A DNA stretch of 64,000 nucleotides, from contig CAXXTQ010000001.1 in assembly GCA_963665005.2 (NCBI GenBank), positions 2,790,001 to 2,854,000 on the forward strand. Direction: 5' to 3'. Each line of letters opens with the position of its first letter. Position 1 is the stretch's first letter. Both the position numbers and the translations under genes were made by a program. The DNA is from G963665005 sp963665005. Its GTDB lineage: Bacteria > Bacillota > Clostridia > Christensenellales > SZUA-584. This document shows positions 42,843 to 52,433 of this stretch, one piece after another. Below the pieces are notes generated by a model. The model was not told where the DNA came from, did no database searches, and worked only from the letters and a program-made list of their open reading frames with translations.

Positions 42843-44081
42843 TTAATGTTTATCCAACTCATCGATAAATGTAAAAATAACCTCTACGCTTTTTAATATA
42901 TCATCAATTCTAATATGTTCCTCTACTGAATGGGCATATTTCAGCTCTCCGGGTCCGAATACAATCGAAGGAATCCCCTTATCGCTATAAAATACCGCAT
43001 CTGTAGATGCCGTCATCGCTGCCGGCAAATAATCAATACCACACTCTTTACTGGCTGCCGACATTCCTTGTGTAAACCAGTGCGAGGTGGGTGTCTCCAC
43101 AGCATTATGGCGATAGGGAAAAGAGAGTTCCATCCCCTCGGTTAGCCAATGATTCTCATCTTTGTTGAACTCATTCTTTAACCCGTTGATCAATTCTTTT
43201 CGTGTAATATTAGGCAGAAATCCAATTACACCGCTAATCCTCGATTCATTTGGTACCATAGATGGCCATACTCCCGAGAGAAATTTACCAATCGTTAAAG
43301 GCATCGGATTCTTTATACCCGAAAAAAGGCCATAATCTTTTGATGCTTCTAATAACTTTGCATGATATTCCTTAAGTATTTCTACTGCACGTATTGCTTT
43401 GAAAATCGCATTTTCTGTATTACTCACATCCCCGGCATGACCTGACTTCCCAGTAAATCTCATCTCAAACCAAACTGCCCCTCTTATTGAAGGCATTAAC
43501 CGAAGATTGGTCGGTTCCATATTGATCATTGCATCCGGTTTAAAATCTTTTTTATTTCTCAACATCGCCAAAGTTCCGTTGCCGCCAAATTCTTCTTCAA
43601 TTACAAAATGACAAATTATATCGTGCTTTAATTTTTTATATTCACATGCAGCTTTCAACAGTAAAACCATAGCTGCTATTTGCCCCTTGGCATCGCAGGC
43701 GCCCCTTGCATATACATTTCCTTTCCCATCCATTCTCGGGCTGAATGCTGCTTCTTGTCCTGTCGAAGGCGGTACCACATCTACATGTGAATTAATTACA
43801 ATAACTTTCCCTCTGCCATCACCTTTCACCGCTTTTATATTTACCCTATTATTATAATCGAGATCTTTTACAGGATATGAATATTCAGGATCATCTTTTA
43901 TATCATTATTTATGCTGATTAATTCACAGTTTATCTCTAAATCTTCTAAGGTATTATAAATAAACTTTTGCACATCACCTTCTTCTCCACTAACCGAAGG
44001 TATGGAAAGCATCTCATATAAGAACGACTCGAGCCACTCTTTTTGTGATCTTAAATATTCCACAAGATGTATATCAGACAT
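42843..44081 (-). CDS. M20 family deacylase (ArgE/DapE-like)
   Basis: A 412-residue zinc peptidase/deacylase. Metal-site motifs are INSHVDVVPP (His), YARGACDAKGQ (Asp), the catalytic pair VIEEEFGG and the C-terminal AHSVEEHI (His). A dimerisation domain sits in the middle (about 195-320). Enzymes of this type remove an acyl group from an amino nitrogen, as in N-acetylornithine. In this cluster it sits next to a short-chain dehydrogenase and shares a unit with the IolB-like isomerase, so it may deacylate an N-acylated sugar-derived amine or acid before transamination. Confidence 0.9.
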   Translation of the reverse strand: MSDIHLVEYLRSQKEWLESFLYEMLSIPSVSGEEGDVQKFIYNTLEDLEINCELISINNDIKDDPEYSYPVKDLDYNNRVNIKAVKGDGRGKVIVINSHVDVVPPSTGQEAAFSPRMDGKGNVYARGACDAKGQIAAMVLLLKAACEYKKLKHDIICHFVIEEEFGGNGTLAMLRNKKDFKPDAMINMEPTNLRLMPSIRGAVWFEMRFTGKSGHAGDVSNTENAIFKAIRAVEILKEYHAKLLEASKDYGLFSGIKNPMPLTIGKFLSGVWPSMVPNESRISGVIGFLPNITRKELINGLKNEFNKDENHWLTEGMELSFPYRHNAVETPTSHWFTQGMSAASKECGIDYLPAAMTASTDAVFYSDKGIPSIVFGPGELKYAHSVEEHIRIDDILKSVEVIFTFIDELDKH

Positions 44082-44092
44082 AGTTGCCCTCC

Positions 44093-44932
44093 CTATTTTC
44101 TAAGTATATCAGCACCGCTATTTTCAAGTTTATTTCGAAAATCTTTCATTTCATCAGACATATCCCATTCCATGCCTTGAATAGTGTAACCACCATCTAC
44201 ATCTAAAACCTGGCCGGTTATTGCTCTTGCTTCTTCAGTACAGAAGAAGATAACCGGGCCGAGACAATCTTCAACCTCAGCAATAAATCCTGTAGGCGTT
44301 CTTGAAATAACCGGATCCGCATTTTTGGGATCTTCAAACATGTTTTTTACTGTAGGTGTATTAACGCAGCCTGGTGCAACGCAATTAACATTAATACCGT
44401 ATTTTGCAAATGCGACTGCCATACCACGTGTCATTGACTCAACGCCTCCTTTGGTAGCCCCATAGTGAACATATGTTGATGTCATGCTTCTGGATGATAT
44501 TGAACTTATACTAACGATCCAACCCCTTTTATTGCCTTGTTTTATCATTTGTCTAGCCCCATATAAAGCTGTTAAAAAATATCCACGAAGATTTGTTTCG
44601 AAAGTTCTATTTATTTCTTCTAAAGATATTTCAATAAGATCAAGCTGGGGACCATAAATCGCATTATTAATAACAATATCTATTCCGCCAAGTCCCTCAA
44701 CAGCATTGTTAATCATCTTCTCAATCTCTTCAGGTTTTGAGACATCAGCTTGTATAGTTACAGCTTTTACTCCAAATTCACGACACTTCTCAGCATTCTC
44801 TTCCGCATTATTTTTACTTGATTTATAATGAATTGCTACATCTGCACCTTCTTTTGCAAAAGCAACGGCTAACGCAGAGCCAATTGCTCCACCTGCGCCC
44901 GTAATTAATGCTCTTTTCCCCTTAAGTCTCAT
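44093..44932 (-). CDS. Short-chain dehydrogenase/reductase
   Basis: A 279-residue classical SDR: ALITGAGGAIGSALA (NAD(P) binding), VINNA, and the catalytic Ser and Tyr-Lys of SISSRSMTSTYVHYGATKGG. The length exceeds the usual 250 because of a C-terminal extension after VDGGYTIQGME. It probably oxidises or reduces a hydroxyl or keto group of the sugar acid, like KduD or gluconate 5-dehydrogenase. It has 14 bases to the upstream cupin gene and 11 to the deacylase, so it is in one operon with both. Confidence 0.88.
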   Translation of the reverse strand: MRLKGKRALITGAGGAIGSALAVAFAKEGADVAIHYKSSKNNAEENAEKCREFGVKAVTIQADVSKPEEIEKMINNAVEGLGGIDIVINNAIYGPQLDLIEISLEEINRTFETNLRGYFLTALYGARQMIKQGNKRGWIVSISSISSRSMTSTYVHYGATKGGVESMTRGMAVAFAKYGINVNCVAPGCVNTPTVKNMFEDPKNADPVISRTPTGFIAEVEDCLGPVIFFCTEEARAITGQVLDVDGGYTIQGMEWDMSDEMKDFRNKLENSGADILRK

Positions 44933-44946
44933 TCTTATCTCCTCCT

Positions 44947-45780
44947 TTATTCATCTTTCCATGAAGCATTTGATGGAGAGTATGTATTTTCTCCTATCCA
45001 TTTATGATCAGGATCCTCAAAAGGAATCCAGTATCTACTGTTCCCTCCCATTCCCCAGAACATCCTCATTTCATATCCGGGGCCTGCAACGTTTGGGTGA
45101 TAACCTCTTGGTACCAATATCACATCATTGTTCCTTAATATATATGCATTATCGATCTGCCTGTCATCGGTATATATCCCTTGGAAACCGAAACCCTGCT
45201 CTGGTTTGAATTTAAACAAATAGATTTCTTCAAGCTTAGTTTCAACTCCGGGAATATTCTTCTCATGTGAATGCGGAGGAACGGAACACCAATTTCCAGG
45301 TGGTATTTGTGTTTCTCCCACAATTAACTTTTGTGCAGGGAAATCACTACCAATGACAAAATACCCTTTAATATACCAGTTCCCTTCTCCTATTTCCAAA
45401 ATATCTATATCTTCCGGTCTTACAAAAGCAACGTCTCCCTTCTTTTCTGCAGGAGTCCCATATATTGCTATCTCAGAATCTGTAATAGAGATTATTTCAA
45501 CTGTATGCCCGGGCGGAACATAGACTGCATGTGGCAACCCGGAGAATACATCCCTTCTCCCCTTAATGGTTTCCCTGCCTCCTTTAAAAATTACATCTAT
45601 TTCACCTGACATTAACAATAAACCCAGTTCTCTATCTTCTCTTCCTAGTTTATAGCTTTGTCCTTTATGTAGGCGCATATACTCCATATGCACGAATTCC
45701 ATATTGGGATTATTAGCTTCTACAATAGTCATTTTCCCTGTTCCATCAGGAATTGTTGTTTTCAAATCAAATTTAGACAT
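44947..45780 (-). CDS. IolB-like (5-deoxyglucuronate isomerase family) cupin
   Basis: A 277-residue bicupin of the KduI/IolB group. The second half has GNWCSVPPHSHE, KLEEIYLFKFKPEQGFG, RNNDVILVPRGYHPNVAGPGYEMRMFW and FEDPDHKWI, all typical of IolB; the histidines and glutamate bind metal. IolB isomerises 5-deoxyglucuronate in inositol breakdown, but no IolD or IolE is seen here, so a related sugar-acid isomerisation is more likely. Its start overlaps the end of the GntR regulator gene by 8 bases. Confidence 0.82.
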   Translation of the reverse strand: MSKFDLKTTIPDGTGKMTIVEANNPNMEFVHMEYMRLHKGQSYKLGREDRELGLLLMSGEIDVIFKGGRETIKGRRDVFSGLPHAVYVPPGHTVEIISITDSEIAIYGTPAEKKGDVAFVRPEDIDILEIGEGNWYIKGYFVIGSDFPAQKLIVGETQIPPGNWCSVPPHSHEKNIPGVETKLEEIYLFKFKPEQGFGFQGIYTDDRQIDNAYILRNNDVILVPRGYHPNVAGPGYEMRMFWGMGGNSRYWIPFEDPDHKWIGENTYSPSNASWKDE

Positions 45781-46504
45781 TTCCCTTTTCCTCTACATCG
45801 TTTTCATTATATGTTTGAAGTAAAAAGTCTCTTGTATCCTCAATATGCTCTCTTATCACTTCTTCCATATATTTCTTATCGCTATGGCTAAATGCATTTA
45901 AAATTTCATCGTGGTTAAAAAATAACTCGCTTTCGAAGTAACTATTTTCTTGATTAACAACATATTTATATAAAAGCACTAATATTTGGCTAGATAATCC
46001 ATTCCAGATGTCCAGTAATCTTTTATTATCAGCACAAACCATAATGAATTCATGTAGCTTTAAATCGCTTCTCACCATATCCTCTATTTCATTAGGAGTG
46101 ACTTTTTTCATACTATCAATTGTTTTGATCTTTTCTTTTAATATCTTTACGATATCAATCTTTTTCTCTATACATTCTTGAGCTGCTGCTATCTCAATTG
46201 CAATTCTCAAATTAAATATTTCTGCTATATCCTTTTTTGTAAATTCTACTACTTCAGTATATTTATTTCTTTCTTTTTTCAGCAATCCTTCTTGTATAAG
46301 AGAAATTATAGCTTCACGAACTACTACCCTGCTAACTCCAAGCTTTTCAGCAATTTCGATCTCAGTTATATGCATTCCAGGAGAAATTGTACCTTCAATG
46401 ATTTCCTTTCTAATAATATCCGCCGCCATTACGCCTAGAGACTTATACTCTAATGCTTTTATATTTGTTAACGGCCTTTGACTGTCTGAAGATGTGATGT
46501 TCAT
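45773..46504 (-). CDS. GntR family regulator, FadR/FCD type
   Basis: A 243-residue regulator: N-terminal winged helix (about 30-95, HITEIEIAEKLGVSRVVVREAI) and a C-terminal all-helical FCD domain (about 105-225) with the metal-type ligands in ERSDLKLHEFI-like and EHIED segments. It is the first gene of the regulator-isomerase-SDR-deacylase operon and has an operator just upstream, so autoregulation is expected. The same palindrome also lies before two other units of the cluster. It probably responds to a pathway sugar acid. Confidence 0.9.
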   Translation of the reverse strand: MNITSSDSQRPLTNIKALEYKSLGVMAADIIRKEIIEGTISPGMHITEIEIAEKLGVSRVVVREAIISLIQEGLLKKERNKYTEVVEFTKKDIAEIFNLRIAIEIAAAQECIEKKIDIVKILKEKIKTIDSMKKVTPNEIEDMVRSDLKLHEFIMVCADNKRLLDIWNGLSSQILVLLYKYVVNQENSYFESELFFNHDEILNAFSHSDKKYMEEVIREHIEDTRDFLLQTYNENDVEEKGNV

Positions 46505-46524
46505 TTTCCCCTCCTAAAAGTATA

Positions 46525-46566
46525 TTGTATACTGTTGATTATTGCAGAAGTCTAGATATATGTCAA
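46525..46566 (-). promoter_or_regulatory. Promoter and half-conserved operator of the GntR regulator operon
   Basis: On the minus strand TTGACA (46561-46566, overlapping the end of the ABC ATPase gene), a 16-base spacer and AATAAT (46539-46544). Just downstream is ATTGTATACTGT (46525-46536, plus strand), a partly conserved copy of the cluster palindrome. Confidence 0.5.
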
Positions 46567-48086
46567 TAAACTGCCTCCTCAACTTCACACTTGCTGTTTA
46601 CTTCCAATGCATATTGAATAATTTCTTCTTCACTGATCTCATTTTTTTCAAGTATCTTTACTATTTTCCCTTTTCGCATTACTGCCAATCGGTCACTCAT
46701 TGATACAATTTCTGGCATATCAGATGAAATCAATATAATGCTTTTCCCTTCCTTTGCTAAATGGGTTATTATTTTATAAAATTCAGATTTTGCATTTACG
46801 TCAATTCCCCGTGTCGGTTCGTCAAATATAAATATATCATTATCTGTGAAAAGCCATTTTCCAAGTACAACTTTTTGCTGATTACCACCTGATAGATTTT
46901 TGACTTCTTGGAATGGAGAAGACATTTTGATTTTTAAATCCTCAATTATATTCTTTAGCTTCGGTAAGTATTTTTTATTTTTTATAAAGATCCCTTTAAT
47001 TTTTGTTTGCATAGCGACAACTAAAAGATTATCTATGACAGGAGCTTCTAACATTAAACCAAGCTCTTGTCTGTTTTCAGTAATATACGCTATCTTGTTT
47101 TTAATACTGTTGATTGGATTGTTTATTTTTATTTCTTTTCCGTTGATAAAAATCCTTCCGCTGTATTTCTTTGTTACGCCTGTAATAGCATCGACCATTT
47201 CTGTCCGCCCGGCTCCAACCATACCCGCAATTCCTAGTATTTCTCCTTTATTTACATAAAAATTAATTTCAGGTGCGTTCCGATTTAGTTTAAGATTAAT
47301 GACTTCGAACGCTTTCTCACCAATTTCATGAAATCCTTTTTCGTAAAACAAAGAAGCTTCTCTGCCAACCATATCTTTAACAAGAAGGTCAATCTTTACA
47401 TCTTTCATTTTATTATCATATGACCGTATTTGTTTGCCGTCCCTTATTACTGTAATCCTATCTGCAATTTTCTTTACTTCCTTTAGAAAATGAGAGATGT
47501 ATATTATACTAACGCCTCTTTTTGCAATATTAGAAACAACACCCAAAACCCTCTTTGCTTCCTCCGTATTAAACATTGATGTCGGCTCATCCATAATGAG
47601 TATACGAGGATTGGTACTCAATGCTTTTAGAATCTTTACAAATTGCTGTTCAGCTACACTTAAGTCTGCAATTGTTTTATTTAGAGACAAGCAAATTCCT
47701 AGACAATTACATAATTCTTCTGCTTCTGCAAATTCCTTTTTATAATTAACGAATCCATTTTTACTTAACTCATGTCCCACAAAAATATTTTCAACTACGT
47801 TCATCCATGGAACCAGTAAGTTTTCCTGATATATTATACTTATCCCTAATTCTTTTGCTAAAACTGTAGTCATGTGTTTATATGAATTTTTGTCTACAAT
47901 AATATCTCCACTATCCGGAATATATGCACCTGAAAGCACTTTCATTAAAGTAGACTTCCCCGCACCATTCTCGCCAACAAGACAGTGAATTTCACCTTCA
48001 TATAAATCAAGTGTCATATTGTCAAGTGCTTTTACTCCTGGAAAAGTCTTAACTATATTCTTCATTTCAATTACTGTAGTTTTCAA
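46563..48086 (-). CDS. Sugar ABC transporter ATPase (RbsA/MglA type)
   Basis: A 507-residue protein with two ATPase domains, the form used by ribose/galactose-type importers. Domain one has GENGAGKST and IMDEPTS; its signature LSVAEQQ is changed from LSGGQ as usual in this family. Domain two has VGAGRTE (degenerate Walker A), LSGGNQQKVVLG and FDEPTRGID. It energises uptake together with the permease at 48106-49131 and the binding protein at 49216-50286, directly upstream in the same operon. Confidence 0.95.
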   Translation of the reverse strand: MKTTVIEMKNIVKTFPGVKALDNMTLDLYEGEIHCLVGENGAGKSTLMKVLSGAYIPDSGDIIVDKNSYKHMTTVLAKELGISIIYQENLLVPWMNVVENIFVGHELSKNGFVNYKKEFAEAEELCNCLGICLSLNKTIADLSVAEQQFVKILKALSTNPRILIMDEPTSMFNTEEAKRVLGVVSNIAKRGVSIIYISHFLKEVKKIADRITVIRDGKQIRSYDNKMKDVKIDLLVKDMVGREASLFYEKGFHEIGEKAFEVINLKLNRNAPEINFYVNKGEILGIAGMVGAGRTEMVDAITGVTKKYSGRIFINGKEIKINNPINSIKNKIAYITENRQELGLMLEAPVIDNLLVVAMQTKIKGIFIKNKKYLPKLKNIIEDLKIKMSSPFQEVKNLSGGNQQKVVLGKWLFTDNDIFIFDEPTRGIDVNAKSEFYKIITHLAKEGKSIILISSDMPEIVSMSDRLAVMRKGKIVKILEKNEISEEEIIQYALEVNSKCEVEEAVY

Positions 48087-48105
48087 CCTTATCTCCTAAA
48101 ACAAA

Positions 48106-49131
48106 CTAATTTTTTCTTATATTCTTTATATTACTAGTAACCACTGCAATAACAACAATGATTGCTGTAACTATTGTTTGAATAGCTGATTGTATATTGA
48201 GCACATTCATAGCATTTGATATTAAACCGATAAAAAACACCCCTAGAAATGCCCCTAATATTGAACCTTTGCCCCCTTCAAAGGTTATCCCACCAATTAT
48301 TGCGCCCGTTAAAGCGCTGATCTCATATCCCGCTCCGCTTCCTGCCGTAATTGAGTCTAACCTTGTAGCATATACAATTGCAGCGATTCCGCATAATAAC
48401 CCGCTAATTGTATAGGTCAATATTTTGTACATGTCAACATTAATTCCTGATAATCTTGCATTCTCTTCATTCCCACCTATCGCCACAATCCTTCTTCCGT
48501 ACTTTGTCCATTTTACAACGATAAATGCAACTATAACTACAAACAAGAAAATTAACATCACTAAAGGAATTCCACTAACATATGTTAGCCTTATGGAATC
48601 AAAAACTTCTTTAAACGACATATAATCGCCACCAGTAATTAATAACGCAATACCAAAGTATAAACCGCTCATACTAAGCGAAATAATCAATGGCATACAT
48701 CTGCTTTTTGCGATTATTAAGCCATTTAAAAATCCTGCCGCAATCGCTACTAGCAAGCCTATTAATATTGCTACAGGAACCGAGGTTAGACCAGGCTGTG
48801 CCATATTCTCTCCGGCAACACTTTGGTAGACCCCAGCTGAGCCTGCTGTAATAAGAACAGATATAGTACAACCAGATAGTGCCATTATGTTACCTATCGA
48901 CAAATCAACTCCACCGGAAAGCATAAGTATTGCCATGGCCATAGTCAAAATCCCAGTAACCGAAATCTGCTGAATAATATTTAAAATATTTTTTATGCCT
49001 AAAAACCTTGGATTGATTGCCCATACTATTATTGAGATTAAAATTATAAGAAAGAGTAATATCACTCTCTGGTCTTTTAACTTAATCAACAAATTCTCTT
49101 TTTTTACAGCTCTAGTGTCTTTTTCTCCCAT
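48106..49131 (-). CDS. Sugar ABC transporter permease (RbsC type)
   Basis: A 341-residue membrane protein with about 8-10 hydrophobic segments, among them ILLFLIILISIIVWAI, TMAMAILMLSGGVDLSIGNIMALSG (the conserved RbsC loop GGVDLSIG) and GAIIGGITFEGGKGSI. The start at 49131 is chosen because AAGGAG lies 8 bases upstream; an upstream extension of 26 codons has no such site. It forms the channel of the importer. Confidence 0.93.
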   Translation of the reverse strand: MGEKDTRAVKKENLLIKLKDQRVILLFLIILISIIVWAINPRFLGIKNILNIIQQISVTGILTMAMAILMLSGGVDLSIGNIMALSGCTISVLITAGSAGVYQSVAGENMAQPGLTSVPVAILIGLLVAIAAGFLNGLIIAKSRCMPLIISLSMSGLYFGIALLITGGDYMSFKEVFDSIRLTYVSGIPLVMLIFLFVVIVAFIVVKWTKYGRRIVAIGGNEENARLSGINVDMYKILTYTISGLLCGIAAIVYATRLDSITAGSGAGYEISALTGAIIGGITFEGGKGSILGAFLGVFFIGLISNAMNVLNIQSAIQTIVTAIIVVIAVVTSNIKNIRKN

Positions 49132-49215
49132 TATTAATCTCCTTGCAGAATCCGCATAAGAATATTTGCTTACTCGTTCCAGATAAAGAACCCGGAACGA
49201 GTAAGCCATGACGAT

Positions 49216-50286
49216 TTATTCGCTAAATCCCCCAAAATGATCATTTATATATGCATAAGCAGCATCCATGTCGTCCCATTTGATCCAGTCTGTTTCCATG
49301 TTGCTTGCATCACAAGGAATAATAGGCAGCGCAATCTTCGTTTGTTCCATAGGATTCCCCATCAGATAGTCCCATCCAAGTTTAAAATGCAACATTCCCT
49401 GTAGGTTTGCAGGTGCCGTCATATTAGCTGTCTGCTCACCTGATAATACCATATTCCATCCATCTGGTGCACCCCCTGTAGAAATAATCGGGATACCGGT
49501 AATATCAGCTTCAGTCATTGCTTGAATCATTCCATTCGCAATAGCATCATTGTTTGCAAACGCAACATCAAATTCTTTCCCGGAAGTAATAAAGTCCTGA
49601 GTAGAAGCATATGCTGTTTCTGCATCAAAGTTGCCATTAATATAGCCGACCAACTCGACTGCATCTCCGACCTCATCCAAAGCCGCATTTACACCTTCCA
49701 TATATGCCTCTGCAAACCCTAGTCCCTCCTGATAATGACAATAAAGAAGTTTGCAACCAGGATAATGCTCAGCAATATACATGACCGCCGCATAACCAAT
49801 ATCACTGTACTGGCATGCAACTTGTCCTGCAATGTCGCCAATAGAACCGTCATCAGCAACAAACATATTCTCAATTGTTATTGGTACATTGTTCTCATTA
49901 CACATGCGTACAATTGTTGCTGCAGTTTCAGGCGATGTCGGAGAAAGTGCAATTAAATCAACTCCCCTATCAATAAATTCTTGTGCCTGATTAATCTGCT
50001 CTTCAGAACTTTGCTGTGCATCAAATACCGTGGCATTTGCGCCCATTTTTTCTGCACCCCATAGATAGCCAGCAATCAATGCATTGCCCCAAGTATCCGA
50101 ATCAAACATAATATACCCTATTTCATATACTGTTTCTTCTGGAGCGCTTGATGTATCGGTAGATGCATCATTTGATACTGTTTCCTGGTCTTGTGCAGTT
50201 TCCGTTTCCGTGGATTGAGCATCTGTGCATGCTGTAAATATTGCAGCCAGAAGCATTACAACCACTAACAACCATACTTTTTTCAT
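49216..50286 (-). CDS. Sugar-binding lipoprotein of the ABC transporter (ribose type)
   Basis: A 356-residue extracellular binding protein. The signal ends at the lipid-site Cys20 (AIFTAC), followed by a Thr/Glu/Asp-rich linker (about 22-55). The mature part has IGYIMFDSDTWGNALIAG, FIDRGVDLIALSPTSPE and VAFANNDAIANGMIQAM, as in type I periplasmic binding proteins (peripla_BP_4). It captures the compound that the cluster breaks down. AGGAG precedes ATG. Confidence 0.95.
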   Translation of the reverse strand: MKKVWLLVVVMLLAAIFTACTDAQSTETETAQDQETVSNDASTDTSSAPEETVYEIGYIMFDSDTWGNALIAGYLWGAEKMGANATVFDAQQSSEEQINQAQEFIDRGVDLIALSPTSPETAATIVRMCNENNVPITIENMFVADDGSIGDIAGQVACQYSDIGYAAVMYIAEHYPGCKLLYCHYQEGLGFAEAYMEGVNAALDEVGDAVELVGYINGNFDAETAYASTQDFITSGKEFDVAFANNDAIANGMIQAMTEADITGIPIISTGGAPDGWNMVLSGEQTANMTAPANLQGMLHFKLGWDYLMGNPMEQTKIALPIIPCDASNMETDWIKWDDMDAAYAYINDHFGGFSE

Positions 50287-50360
50287 AATATCCTCCTAAT
50301 ATTTTCTTATTTATAGGTATGGCATAGCTTGTTTTTTTGAATCAATGCCATACTATAAAC

Positions 50361-51458
50361 TTATACTTTTATAAAATCTTTTGTATCGGGTAATTTATAC
50401 AAGCCTTCTTGCTTCCACTCCTCATTATCAATACCAAGGCCTGATAAATCTGCAATAATATTTCTTCTCTCCGCCTCATACATTCTCCATATAACCCTAT
50501 GTCCCTGCAATGTACTTTTTCCATCTGTCATTGGATGAACATTCTTAATTACACAGTCAGCAAAGTATTCAATTTCATATTTAGGCAAATGGCTAGTAGT
50601 TTCACAGGTAAAAATCAATTCCGGCTCATCAGATACTTCAGAATAATTGCCAAGGTCTTTAGTCTGATGCAAATACATTTTCCCCTCATTTAAGCAGCAT
50701 TCAACTAGACCTTCTTCGAATTGTGTTTGTATTGAGTAGCTATGCCGAGTTCCTTTTGCGGCCCAAGTGCCATAGTGATAAGCAAGCCTACCATTCTCGA
50801 ATTCGAAAATTGCATTGCTAGTTCCTTCGGTATCCATCCATTCTGTAAATTTTCTTGTGCCAAAATGAGCGCCTTTAACCGGGTTCCCCATCATCCATAA
50901 AAGTAAATCAACGTAATGGCACCCGTGTGTAAAGAATTGCCCACCACCCGAAGTTTCTTTCTTCCTTAGCCAATGGCCTTCTGGATAGTAAGTGAATTGC
51001 TCAGTCCAGATTGACATTTGATTAAAATCTCCGTAAGTTTTCTTTTCGATAATTTCTTTTAATTTAGCAACCATTGGGTGAAATCTCATTATATATGCAA
51101 CCATTAATTTAACATTTTTATCTTCTGCTGCCTGCGTAATAGTTAAACATTCTTTTTCGGTTACTCCAAGAGGCTTTTCCATCAAAACGTGTTTCCCAGC
51201 TTCAATCATCTCCATTCCAGCTTGATAATGTAAATTAATTGGTAAAGCTACAAGAAAAGAATCAGCCACATCAAATAATTGCTTCCAATCTGTAACAGCA
51301 TATTTCGCTCCTAAAAATTTAGCTGTTCTTTCTGCACTTTCCTGATGACGTGCACATGTACCCACTACTTCAATTTTGTCCTTTAGCTCATTAAAAACCT
51401 GTTGATGAAGATTTGTTATCCACCCGCAACCTACAATTCCAAGTTTGATTTTTCCCAT
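50361..51458 (-). CDS. Gfo/Idh/MocA family oxidoreductase
   Basis: A 365-residue dehydrogenase with the Rossmann start KLGIVGCGWITNLHQ, the MEKPLGVT motif (EKP, catalytic lysine) and a C-terminal beta-sheet domain with FTHGCHYVDLLLWMMG. Family members oxidise sugars, sugar alcohols and inositols with NAD(P). The start at 51458 fits an AGG eight bases upstream; an in-frame GTG three codons earlier is possible. In this cluster it likely oxidises a ring or chain hydroxyl, making the ketone used by the aminotransferase or isomerase. Confidence 0.9.
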   Translation of the reverse strand: MGKIKLGIVGCGWITNLHQQVFNELKDKIEVVGTCARHQESAERTAKFLGAKYAVTDWKQLFDVADSFLVALPINLHYQAGMEMIEAGKHVLMEKPLGVTEKECLTITQAAEDKNVKLMVAYIMRFHPMVAKLKEIIEKKTYGDFNQMSIWTEQFTYYPEGHWLRKKETSGGGQFFTHGCHYVDLLLWMMGNPVKGAHFGTRKFTEWMDTEGTSNAIFEFENGRLAYHYGTWAAKGTRHSYSIQTQFEEGLVECCLNEGKMYLHQTKDLGNYSEVSDEPELIFTCETTSHLPKYEIEYFADCVIKNVHPMTDGKSTLQGHRVIWRMYEAERRNIIADLSGLGIDNEEWKQEGLYKLPDTKDFIKV

Positions 51459-51545
51459 TCTTATCACCTCATACTTTTTTGTTTAATTATATCAGAATAT
51501 TATATTGAATAATCTTAACATCTATATATTTTAGCCTATTGCGAA

Positions 51546-52415
51546 TCAGGCTAATTCCATATATTCATTTAATATTTTCCCTGGATAGCTAAAATCCATA
51601 TCTTCGCCTTTCCCTTCTTTTAGTGAAATCCTGCAAAGATCAATTGCTCCATCAAGAAGAAATCCCGGAACGTTTATTTCATCGTGAAGCCGTTTCATGT
51701 AATATAAATCCTTAAGTCCAAGCTCTAATGCAAAATCCATTCTATAATCTTTCTTTGTATATTTATCACTGTAAAATTGAAATATCCAATTTGTGAAAAG
51801 CTCATTGTTAAATAATTCATAAGTTTTTTGAGGCTCAATCCCATATTTCTCCATCAAAGGATATAATTGCGCATATATTAAGGCTTGAAGTAAACCGGAG
51901 AAGTTCTGCGCTAATTTAACCAAATGACCATTGCCTGATTTACCAACATAATCATATCGCTTGCAATAACACATAAGCAAATCATGAACCGAATCAACAG
52001 CCTCTTTGTCACCTGCAGCAACAGTAATGATTTCACCATCTTCTGCCTCTTTTGGCCCTGCACAGAGTGGAGAATCAACCAAGTCCCCTCCAGCTGCTTT
52101 AATACTGTCATATAACTTGCGAGTAGAGACTGGATAACTAGTAGATGTATCTACAATTACCTTGTTTTTAAGCCCAACCTTCAGAAACTCATTAATTGTT
52201 TTCTCAACAATATCCGAATTTGGGAGAGAAAGAAAAACTACTTCGCTGTTTTTCAAAACTTCAGCGGGGGAATTGGCAAGTTCCGCCTTGCCATTAAAGC
52301 GCTCCATTGCATCTTTGCTTTGATCGTATACGGTCATATAATTACCTTTGGATAATAGATTGTTGCACAATCCCCTGCCCATTCTTCCTAATCCAATAAA
52401 GCCTACTTTCCTCAT
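51546..52415 (-). CDS. 3-hydroxyisobutyrate/tartronate semialdehyde reductase-type dehydrogenase
   Basis: A 289-residue beta-hydroxyacid dehydrogenase. The N-terminus has GFIGLGRMGRGLC; VVFLSLPNSD, DSPLCAGPKEAEDG and GNGHLVKLAQNF (catalytic lysine) follow in the family order. It reduces or oxidises 3-hydroxyacids such as tartronate semialdehyde. Possible job here: handling a three-carbon semialdehyde product. AGGAG before ATG. Confidence 0.85.
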   Translation of the reverse strand: MRKVGFIGLGRMGRGLCNNLLSKGNYMTVYDQSKDAMERFNGKAELANSPAEVLKNSEVVFLSLPNSDIVEKTINEFLKVGLKNKVIVDTSTSYPVSTRKLYDSIKAAGGDLVDSPLCAGPKEAEDGEIITVAAGDKEAVDSVHDLLMCYCKRYDYVGKSGNGHLVKLAQNFSGLLQALIYAQLYPLMEKYGIEPQKTYELFNNELFTNWIFQFYSDKYTKKDYRMDFALELGLKDLYYMKRLHDEINVPGFLLDGAIDLCRISLKEGKGEDMDFSYPGKILNEYMELA

Positions 52416-52433
52416 GTTACTCCTCCAAATATA

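Noticed and set aside
44947..45780. Inositol breakdown operon
   Set aside because: Only the IolB-like and Gfo/Idh/MocA members fit; no IolD or IolE is present and the kinase and aldolase are of KDG/KDPG type.
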